The position numbers and the translations under genes are program-made. The notes under the pieces were generated by a model, which searched no databases, was not told the DNA's origin, and saw only the letters and a list, made by a program, of their open reading frames with translations. Positions 6,087-11,478 of a DNA stretch of 11,478 nt are shown here, one piece after another. Source of the DNA: JBNJDW01 sp051745265 (GTDB taxonomy: Bacteria > Pseudomonadota > Alphaproteobacteria > Micavibrionales > CSBR16-224); the NCBI GenBank assembly GCA_051745265.1, contig JBNJDW010000045.1:1-11478 (forward strand). The letters are read 5' to 3'. Numbering within the stretch: position 1 is the first letter of the stretch; each line of letters starts with the position of its first letter.

Positions 6087-6935
6087 CTATCCCCCTATAA
6101 TGGTGCCGCCATTGGGATGGATCACTTGGCCGGTTATATAGCTTGCATCATTGCTGGCCAGGAAAATATAGCTGGGCGCAACTTCATCAGGCTGCCCGGG
6201 ACGGCCCATAGGGGCGTTCTCACCGAAGGTTTCTACCTGTTCAGCGCTGAAAGAGGCCGGAATTAAAGGCGTCCAGATCGGTCCCGGGGCGACGGCATTA
6301 ACCCGGATACCTTTATCGGCAAGATTGGCGGATAATGTCCGCGTCAGGCCTAAAAGCGCACCTTTGGTCGTGGCATAATCCAGCAACAGCGGCTGTCCCC
6401 GATAGGCAACAATGGAAACGCTGTTGATAATATTATCGCCGCCTTTAAAATGCGGCAGTGCGGCCTGAGCCAGAAAAAAGGCACCAAAGATATTGGTATC
6501 AAAAGTGCGTTTCAGTTGTTCTTCCGAGATGTCTTCAAACTGTTCGACAACATGCTGTTCAGCGGCGTTATTGACCAGAATATTCAATCCTCCCAGTTGA
6601 GAAATGGTGTATTCTACTGCCTCAGCACAAAAGGATTTCTGACCGATATCGCCTTTGATCGCAAGCGCCTTGCGCCCTACTGCCTCGATATGCTCGACGG
6701 TTACGGCAGCGTCCTTGTCTTCGTCATAATAGATAAAGGCAACATCGGCACCTTCTTTGGCATAACCGATACAAACAGCCCGGCCAATACCACTGTCGCC
6801 GCCGCTGACAAGGGCGATTTTGCCCTCCAGCTTACCGGCGGCTTTGTAATCTTTCATCAGGGATTGCGGCGGCGGATCCATCAGGTGTTCCTTGCCGGGC
6901 TGATGGTTCTGATGCTGTGCAGGCTGGCTGTTCAT
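6087..6935 (-). CDS. SDR-family oxidoreductase, YghA / general stress protein 39 (YdaD)-like
   Basis: 282 residues, cytoplasmic NAD(P)-dependent short-chain dehydrogenase. Order of parts: an N-terminal extension rich in Gln/His/Pro (1-35, with QPGKEHLMDPPP) typical of the YghA/YdaD subgroup; cofactor loop GGDSGIG (45-51); NNAA at 122-125; N148; catalytic S174, Y187 and K191 (DYATTK); and PG motif APGPIWTPL (216-224). It should oxidise or reduce a hydroxyl or carbonyl group; the substrate is unknown, and relatives are described as glucose/alcohol dehydrogenase-like stress proteins. The start at 6935 is set by GGAGGT just upstream. The frame stays open to an ATG at 6992, but that codon lies inside the promoter (6975-6999), upstream of any transcript. 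First gene of an operon with the DUF421 protein. Confidence 0.88.
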   Translation of the reverse strand: MNSQPAQHQNHQPGKEHLMDPPPQSLMKDYKAAGKLEGKIALVSGGDSGIGRAVCIGYAKEGADVAFIYYDEDKDAAVTVEHIEAVGRKALAIKGDIGQKSFCAEAVEYTISQLGGLNILVNNAAEQHVVEQFEDISEEQLKRTFDTNIFGAFFLAQAALPHFKGGDNIINSVSIVAYRGQPLLLDYATTKGALLGLTRTLSANLADKGIRVNAVAPGPIWTPLIPASFSAEQVETFGENAPMGRPGQPDEVAPSYIFLASNDASYITGQVIHPNGGTIIGG

Positions 6936-6939
6936 ATGG

Positions 6940-6945
6940 ACCTCC
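6940..6945 (-). promoter_or_regulatory. Strong ribosome binding site that sets the SDR start
   Basis: GGAGGT on the minus strand lies 4 nt before ATG 6935. It is the closest match to the anti-Shine-Dalgarno sequence in the window and rules out the longer frame from 6992. Confidence 0.85.
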
Positions 6946-6974
6946 GTATATAATAAATATCCCCTTGTCTGGCT

Positions 6975-6999
6975 TACGGTCTGCGGGCGCAAAGGTTCC
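6975..6999 (-). promoter_or_regulatory. EcfG-like promoter of the SDR-DUF421 operon
   Basis: Minus strand: GGAAC (6995-6999), 16 nt, CGTA (6975-6978). One base differs from GGAAC-N16-CGTT. The first ten bases (GGAACCTTTG) are the same as in the hemerythrin promoter. ATG 6935 is about 39 nt downstream of the -10. Confidence 0.6.
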
Positions 7000-7014
7000 G
7001 GCTGTTATTTTTTA

Positions 7015-7039
7015 TGAACTTTTAGGGCGCTGTCACGTT
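7015..7039 (+). promoter_or_regulatory. Possible EcfG-like promoter of the second response regulator
   Basis: Plus strand: TGAAC (7015-7019), 16 nt, CGTT (7036-7039). There is one mismatch in the -35. It is back to back with the SDR promoter, with 15 nt between the -35 boxes. The -10 ends 54 nt before ATG 7094. Confidence 0.45.
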
Positions 7040-7093
7040 GTTAAGTAAATGTTGCTGTATATTTTTCAGCCGATAATAAAAAAAGGGGGTAAA

Positions 7094-7492
7094 ATGGACT
7101 CTGATAAATATAAAATATTAATTGTCGAAGACGACCCGCCAAATGTACTGGTGGCCGAAAATTTCATGGAAATATTCGGCTATAACAGTGAGGTTGCCGA
7201 TACAGGGGCCAAAGCGCTTGAACTGTTACAAAACAATGTATATCACGCCGTCTTGATGGATGTGCAAATGCCGGATATGAGCGGTCTGGAGGTGACCCGT
7301 AAAATACGGGAGCTTGAAAAGCACAAGGACATACCGCGGCATTATATCATCGGCATGACCGCCCATGCCCGCCCCGATGATCGGGAGGCTTGTTTGGATG
7401 CCGGTATGGATGATTATATTACCAAGCCTTTTAATCCGGAAGACCTGCGGGAAAAAATAAAAACTGCAGGGCCGTTATCACAGGTTTCTTAA
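7094..7492 (+). CDS. Single-domain response regulator (receiver only), second copy
   Basis: 132 residues: one receiver domain and a short tail. Acidic residues E12/D13/D14 follow ILIV, phospho-acceptor is D56 (VLMDVQMPDMSG), T89 (MTAHA) is the switch residue and K111 (ITKPF) the conserved Lys. The style (MTAHARPDDREACLDAGMDDY) is that of receivers found in hybrid kinases, so it may take phosphate from such a kinase; the kinase at 3862-5115 is a candidate only by proximity. With no output domain it must act through a partner. Start chosen at 7094, where AGGGGGT stands 3 nt upstream, not at the earlier ATG 7049, which would lie almost at the predicted transcription start. It is divergent from the SDR operon and alone in its unit. 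No clear hairpin terminator follows. Confidence 0.88.
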   Translation: MDSDKYKILIVEDDPPNVLVAENFMEIFGYNSEVADTGAKALELLQNNVYHAVLMDVQMPDMSGLEVTRKIRELEKHKDIPRHYIIGMTAHARPDDREACLDAGMDDYITKPFNPEDLREKIKTAGPLSQVS

Positions 7493-7563
7493 TGAAGCTG
7501 ACAGGCGCTGCTCTCTGCTCATCCGAATTTTCAGTTTTTCTTGAAACGTAATGGCCGGAAAGA

Positions 7564-7591
7564 TTGGTAATCACGATCATAAAGATATAAA
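7564..7591 (+). promoter_or_regulatory. Weak sigma70-like promoter candidate before the FadN-like gene
   Basis: TTGGTA (7564-7569), 16 nt, TATAAA (7586-7591), 38 nt before ATG 7630. It matches 4/6 and 5/6 positions. No GGAAC box is present in the 137-nt gap 7493-7629, and no other structure was seen there. Confidence 0.35.
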
Positions 7592-7629
7592 CTTGGCGGG
7601 ATGCGTAAAGCAAACACAAGGATTAAAAT

Positions 7630-10230
7630 ATGATGGTGAATAAAGCAGTCGTTATCGGTGCAGGGGTTATGGGCGCGGGGATCGCAGCCCAGCTTGCCAA
7701 TGCCGGAATTGAAGTCGAGCTTCTGGATATCGTGCCGAAAAACATCGAAAAGGATCAGGACCGCAGCTTTGTTGCGGCGGAGGCCATAGATAAAATGGTT
7801 AAGGAAAAACCGGCGCCGTTTATGCATAAACGCAATGCAAAACGCGTTCGCCCCGGCAATACCGAAGATCATATGGACCGTCTGGCCGATGCCGATTTGA
7901 TTATTGAAGCAATCATCGAAAATCCGGATATTAAATCCGAACTGTTTAAAAATATTGACCAGTATCGCAAAAAAGGCTCGGTCGTGGGCTCGAACACCTC
8001 AACCATTCCGCTGTCGGTTCTGGCCAGTGGTCAATCAAAACAATTGAAAAAAGATCTGGTGATCACCCATTTCTTTAATCCGCCGCGTTATATGCCGCTT
8101 TTGGAAATTGTTACCTCCAAGGAAAATGATAAAAAACGCGTTGCGGCGCTGGCGGATTTCATGGATCGCAAAATGGGCAAGACGGTGATTTACTGCCGCG
8201 ATACGCCCGGTTTTATTGCCAATCGTATCGGCACATACTGGCTGACCGTTTCCATGAACGAAGCCATCAAGCTGCGCCTGACCCCGGAAGAAGCCGACGG
8301 TATTGCCGGTAAACCCATGGGATTCCCCGAAGGGGTGTTCTCATTGGTCGATCGTGTCGGGCTGGATTTAATGCCGCATATCAGCGCCAGCCTTCTGGAG
8401 AATATTCCGGAAGAAGATCTGTACCGGAAAGAAAAACTGGAGGTGCCGCTGCTCGATACGATGATCGAAAACAAATATACCGGACGTAAAGGCAAGGGCG
8501 GCTTTTTCCGCATGAATAAGGAAGGCGGCAAAAAACAGCTTGAGATGATTAATCTGTATGATGACGATATCGCCTATACGCCCATTACCGAAAATCTGGA
8601 AATGAAATCCAAAAAACGCTCGATCAAAGGTGGCTTGGAGGCATTGATTGACGGTGAAGATATCGAAGGTCAGTACGCCTGGAATGTGTTGAAGAAAACC
8701 CTGAGCTATGCCGCGGCGATGATCCCGGAAATCAATGATGATCTGACGGCGATCGATGATGCCATGAAGCTTGGTTATAACTGGTCGCGCGGTCCGTTTG
8801 AAATGATCGACAAGATCGGTGTCGATAGCTTTATCAAGCGGCTGGAAGAAGATAACGCGCCGGTGCCGGATTTTCTGCGCACGGCGGCGGGTAAGTCTTT
8901 TTACCGTACGGAGCAGGGAAAGTTGCAACGCCTGACCGTTGACGGTGATTATCAGGATATTAAGCGCCCTGAAGGCGTCCTGTTGTTATCCGATATCAAG
9001 CGGGCGAGCAAGCCTGTCATGGAAAACCGCTCTGCAAAATTATGGGATATTGATGACGGTGTTTTGTGTCTTGAATTTACCTCGCAGCAGAATTCAATCA
9101 ATCCGCTGATCATGCATATGATGAACAAGGCGCATGATTTTATTCTGGAACATAACAGCTATAAGGCATTGGTCATCCATAACGAAGGCAAGCTGTTTTC
9201 GGCCGGGGCCAATATCGGTCTTGCTGAAATTGCCGCCAAATTTAAGCAATACTGGCTGATCCGGAAAATGGTCAAGCAGGGGCAGGATACCTATCGGAAA
9301 TTGAAATTTGCTCCGTTCCCGGTTGTTGGCGCGCCCAGTCAGATGGCTTTGGGCGGCGGCTGTGAGATCCTGCTGCATTGTGATCACGTACAGGCCCATG
9401 CCGAATCTTATATCGGTCTTGTCGAACCCGGTGTTGGTTTGATCCCGGGCTGGGGTGGCTGCGCTGAAATGCTGCGCCGGGCGATGGATCATAAGAAAAC
9501 AGGTGGCGGGCCAATGCCGCCGGTATCGCAGACCTTTGAAACCATCGCCATGACCAAGGTTGGCACCTCTGCCGCCGAAGCGCAGTCATTGCTGTATCTG
9601 CAGGACAGTGATGGCGTGACGATGAATAAATCACGCCTGTTGGCCGATGCCAAGGCCAAGGCACTGGAACTGGTCGCCGATTATCAGCCGCCGGAAACGG
9701 CGCAGTTTCATCTGCCGGGTCCGTCAGGTCGGGCTGCACTGCAGACCGCGGTCGACGGTATGTATGACAGCGGTAAAATCAGCAGCTATGCCGTGGTGAT
9801 TGCCGATCAACTGGCCGATGTGCTGACCGGTGGACAAAAGGGCGATGTGACCGTAGAGCTGAGCGAGGATGATATCCGCCAGCTGGAGCTGGATAATTTC
9901 ATGCTGTTGACCCGTGACCGGCGGACATTGCAACGGATTTCGCATATGTTGAAAGCCAGAAAGCCGCTGGATATGACCCCGGATTTTATCAAGGAAGACC
10001 GTAAAACCGAGGCCACTGCCGCAGCATTGCGCGAAAGCCTTGAGGGGGCAACAACCCTGTCCGGTGAAACAGTTAAAGTTTCAGAGTCCTTACGGGAAAA
10101 ACTGAAACCGTCAGAAGAGTTCGCCGATACATTAATTGCCGAAGCGGAAGAAAAGAAAAAAGTACCGAAAGTGTCAAGAACACCAAAGCATGCGCCGTCT
10201 GCCTGGACCAAGGTGGAAACAACCGCCTAA
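7630..10230 (+). CDS. Bifunctional 3-hydroxyacyl-CoA dehydrogenase / enoyl-CoA hydratase, FadN-type
   Basis: 866 residues, cytoplasmic. It catalyses the hydration and NAD-dependent oxidation steps of fatty-acid beta-oxidation. Dehydrogenase part first: Rossmann motif GAGVMG (10-15), E93, S121/N122, and catalytic pair H147 (THFFNPPRYMPLLEIV) and E159; then two C-terminal dehydrogenase domains (about 194-295 and 348-420, the latter with DDAMKLGYNWSRGPFEMID). Crotonase part second (about 475-680): oxyanion-loop FSAGANI (523-529), ALGGGCEI with E579, and LVEPGVGLIPGWGG with E599; both catalytic Glu are present. Dehydrogenase before hydratase is the order of Bacillus FadN, opposite to FadB/FadJ. 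Such proteins usually end near HMLKARKPL (772-780), so about 85 extra Lys/Glu-rich residues follow here. AAGGA lies 7 nt before ATG 7630. No thiolase or acyl-CoA dehydrogenase is adjacent in the window. It converges on the sugar dehydrogenase with a 20-nt gap and no visible terminator. Confidence 0.92.
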   Translation: MMVNKAVVIGAGVMGAGIAAQLANAGIEVELLDIVPKNIEKDQDRSFVAAEAIDKMVKEKPAPFMHKRNAKRVRPGNTEDHMDRLADADLIIEAIIENPDIKSELFKNIDQYRKKGSVVGSNTSTIPLSVLASGQSKQLKKDLVITHFFNPPRYMPLLEIVTSKENDKKRVAALADFMDRKMGKTVIYCRDTPGFIANRIGTYWLTVSMNEAIKLRLTPEEADGIAGKPMGFPEGVFSLVDRVGLDLMPHISASLLENIPEEDLYRKEKLEVPLLDTMIENKYTGRKGKGGFFRMNKEGGKKQLEMINLYDDDIAYTPITENLEMKSKKRSIKGGLEALIDGEDIEGQYAWNVLKKTLSYAAAMIPEINDDLTAIDDAMKLGYNWSRGPFEMIDKIGVDSFIKRLEEDNAPVPDFLRTAAGKSFYRTEQGKLQRLTVDGDYQDIKRPEGVLLLSDIKRASKPVMENRSAKLWDIDDGVLCLEFTSQQNSINPLIMHMMNKAHDFILEHNSYKALVIHNEGKLFSAGANIGLAEIAAKFKQYWLIRKMVKQGQDTYRKLKFAPFPVVGAPSQMALGGGCEILLHCDHVQAHAESYIGLVEPGVGLIPGWGGCAEMLRRAMDHKKTGGGPMPPVSQTFETIAMTKVGTSAAEAQSLLYLQDSDGVTMNKSRLLADAKAKALELVADYQPPETAQFHLPGPSGRAALQTAVDGMYDSGKISSYAVVIADQLADVLTGGQKGDVTVELSEDDIRQLELDNFMLLTRDRRTLQRISHMLKARKPLDMTPDFIKEDRKTEATAAALRESLEGATTLSGETVKVSESLREKLKPSEEFADTLIAEAEEKKKVPKVSRTPKHAPSAWTKVETTA

Positions 10231-10250
10231 TATGCGGGATGAATTTAGGT

Positions 10251-11375
10251 TTACTTTGCGGTCAGGCGGATCAGTTTGCCGTCTGCTTCATCGGTCAGGA
10301 TATAAAGCCCGCCATCCGGGCTTTGCGCGACATCGCGGATGCGTTTGCCGAAGTCTTCCAGCAGGATTTGCTGTTCAATTTCGCCGTTATCAACACTGAC
10401 GCGGTGTAAATGCTGTCCGGCGAGGGCGCCGATCAGCATGTCGCCCTGCCATTCGGGGAATTCATCGCCGGTATAAAAGACCATGCCGCTGGGCGCGATG
10501 GACGGGGTCCATTGCAGGATGGGATCTTCCATACCCGGGGCGCTGGTTTTGTCAGAGATTTCCGACCCGACATAGGACACACCATAGGTGACTTCCGGCC
10601 AGCCGTAATTGGCGCCGGCTTTGAGGATGTTGATTTCATCACCGCCGCGCGGGCCGTGTTCATGAAACCATATTTCACCGCTTTCGGGATGCCGGGCGAT
10701 GCCCTGCACATTGCGATTGCCATAGCTGTAGATTTCAGGACGGGCATCACCCTGATCAATAAACGGGTTGTCTGCGGGCACGGTGCCGTCGGGCAGTATC
10801 CGCACGATGGTGCCCAGATGGTTATCGGTGTTCTGCGCCTCTTCCTTATAATTAAAGCGTTCGCCCAGTGTGATATACAGATAGCCATCCGGGCTGAACA
10901 GTAAACGGCTGCCGAAATGATTGCTGCCGCGCAGTTTCGGTTCGGCCTTAAAAATGACTTCAAGCGCGCTGAGCTGGTTGGTTTCCAGATCATAGCGGGC
11001 ACGGGCAACTTCGGTGTTGGCCAGCGCCGATTCATTTTTATCCGGCGCGGCAAAGGAAAAATAGATCCAGCCGCCGTTATCATTAAAATCCGGTCCCAGT
11101 GCAATATCAAGCAAACCGCCCTGACCGTGGTTATAGATTTCGGGCAGGCCGGTGATTTCTGTTTTTGTGCCGTCTTCGGCAATGCGGAGCAGGCGGCCTG
11201 GCCGTTCCGTAACCAGATAACTGCCATCGGGTAAAAAGGCGACCGCCCAGGGATGTTCAAGAGAATCGGCGATCGTCACACGATTAATACCGGTACTGTC
11301 ACGGGTCTGCGGTTCCGCCTGCAACGCCGGGAAAATCAGTAATACAGCAAAAACAAGCGTCCATAGGCCGCGCAT
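10251..11375 (-). CDS. PQQ-dependent aldose sugar dehydrogenase, Asd/YliI-like, periplasmic
   Basis: 374 residues. A signal peptide (1-20, cleavage after LQA) sends it to the periplasm. The rest is a six-bladed beta-propeller of the soluble glucose dehydrogenase family, which oxidises the C1 hydroxyl of aldoses using PQQ and passes electrons to the respiratory chain. Seen: HPWAVAFLPDGSYLVTERPGR (41-61), GQGGLLDI (84-91), catalytic-base candidate H153 (GSNHFGSRL), PQQ-contact motif YGNRNVQG with R221, N222 and Q224, HEHGPRGGDEIN (238-249), ANYGWP (255-260), and KRIRDV with R345 and R347, which match PQQ-binding Arg of soluble GDH. Length is normal. ATG 11375 has AAAGGG 8 nt upstream. It is monocistronic in view, with a GGAAC promoter candidate at 11415-11439. 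PQQ synthesis genes are not in the window; cofactor could be made elsewhere or scavenged. Relatives act on several sugars, so the substrate is open. Confidence 0.9.
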   Translation of the reverse strand: MRGLWTLVFAVLLIFPALQAEPQTRDSTGINRVTIADSLEHPWAVAFLPDGSYLVTERPGRLLRIAEDGTKTEITGLPEIYNHGQGGLLDIALGPDFNDNGGWIYFSFAAPDKNESALANTEVARARYDLETNQLSALEVIFKAEPKLRGSNHFGSRLLFSPDGYLYITLGERFNYKEEAQNTDNHLGTIVRILPDGTVPADNPFIDQGDARPEIYSYGNRNVQGIARHPESGEIWFHEHGPRGGDEINILKAGANYGWPEVTYGVSYVGSEISDKTSAPGMEDPILQWTPSIAPSGMVFYTGDEFPEWQGDMLIGALAGQHLHRVSVDNGEIEQQILLEDFGKRIRDVAQSPDGGLYILTDEADGKLIRLTAK

Positions 11376-11414
11376 CTTGATACCCTTTATTTTTTCGTTT
11401 CGTATAGTGTTACA

Positions 11415-11439
11415 TACAAATAGCGGCGCTGGAAGTTCC
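11415..11439 (-). promoter_or_regulatory. Candidate ECF/EcfG-like promoter of the sugar dehydrogenase gene
   Basis: Minus strand: GGAAC (11435-11439), 16 nt, TGTA (11415-11418). The -35 is perfect and the -10 is the same variant as at 1820-1823. ATG 11375 is about 39 nt downstream of the -10. Confidence 0.45.
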
Positions 11440-11463
11440 CCGGGCTTTTTTTAAGGCTGTGAT

Positions 11464-11468
11464 GGAAC
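11464..11468 (+). promoter_or_regulatory. Lone GGAAC box near the right edge, possible -35 of a divergent gene
   Basis: Plus-strand GGAAC, 24 nt from the opposite-facing -35 of the sugar dehydrogenase promoter. The window ends 10 nt later, before a -10 could be read. By analogy with 1763/1799 and 6995/7015 it may be the second half of a back-to-back promoter pair. Confidence 0.25.
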
Positions 11469-11478
11469 AGTAAGGCTT

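Noticed and set aside
6936..6992. Longer start for the SDR gene at ATG 6992
   Set aside because: It lies inside the promoter candidate, and GGAGGT directly before ATG 6935 gives a clear start. The extra residues do not look like the family.
7493..7560. Possible terminator after the second response regulator
   Set aside because: Only a weak six-base pairing with a long loop before TTTTT was found, which is not convincing.
8368..8928. A 186-codon antisense frame within the FadN-type gene
   Set aside because: The sense strand encodes conserved dehydrogenase domains here. The antisense frame has no ribosome binding site or family resemblance.
10433..11260. A 275-codon open frame inside the sugar dehydrogenase gene, same strand
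   Set aside because: It is an out-of-frame shadow of a gene with full PQQ-dehydrogenase motifs. Its composition is biased to Ala, Pro, Arg and Ile, with no recognisable domain.
11431..11454. GC-rich inverted sequence followed by seven T, possibly a plus-strand terminator
   Set aside because: The pairing is short and irregular, no plus-strand gene ends here, and the GTTCC is better explained as part of the promoter.

Overview
The window reads like a stretch of chromosome from an alphaproteobacterium of moderate G+C with AT-rich intergenic gaps. There is no sign of phage, transposons, tRNA or rRNA genes, or CRISPR. The assignment is an inference. It rests mainly on a repeated promoter signature, GGAAC-N16-xGT(T/A), which resembles the GGAAC-N16/17-CGTT element of the alphaproteobacterial general stress sigma factor EcfG, and on the gene content.

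Layout, left to right. (1) A left-truncated, minus-strand YcbB-type L,D-transpeptidase gene with a signal peptide (1-1068). (2) A minus-strand hemerythrin-like (HHE) gene (1208-1690), divergent from (3) a secreted protein with two OB-fold-like repeats (1869-2582). (4) A 57-residue acidic protein (2698-2871), converging on (5) a secreted Thr/Arg-rich protein (2941-3597) across a bidirectional terminator. (6) A soluble hybrid histidine kinase (3862-5115) whose 3' end overlaps by 56 bp, antisense, that of (7) a single-domain response regulator (5060-5449). (8) A minus-strand operon of a YghA/YdaD-like short-chain dehydrogenase (6087-6935) and a DUF421/YetF membrane protein (5544-6077), divergent from (9) a second single-domain response regulator (7094-7492). 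(10) A long 3-hydroxyacyl-CoA dehydrogenase/enoyl-CoA hydratase of FadN domain order (7630-10230), converging on (11) a PQQ-dependent aldose sugar dehydrogenase (10251-11375).

The most interesting signal is regulatory. Six transcription units have a perfect GGAAC followed exactly 16 nt later by xGTT or xGTA. Two more have TGAAC followed by CGTT after 16 or 17 nt. In all eight the -10 lies about 30-55 nt before the start codon. Two pairs, and perhaps a third cut by the right edge, are back-to-back divergent promoters. This suggests a stress-response island in which cell-envelope maintenance (transpeptidase, OB-fold protein, Thr/Arg-rich secreted protein, DUF421), redox or metal handling (hemerythrin-like, dehydrogenase), periplasmic sugar oxidation and a receiver protein are switched on together. 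The kinase, the antisense-overlapping response regulator and the fatty-acid oxidation gene lack the motif and appear to be separately controlled.

Four starts differ from the longest possible reading frame because a ribosome binding site decides them: 3862 (kinase), 6935 (dehydrogenase), 7094 (receiver) and 2698 (small protein). No gap between genes exceeds 300 bases.
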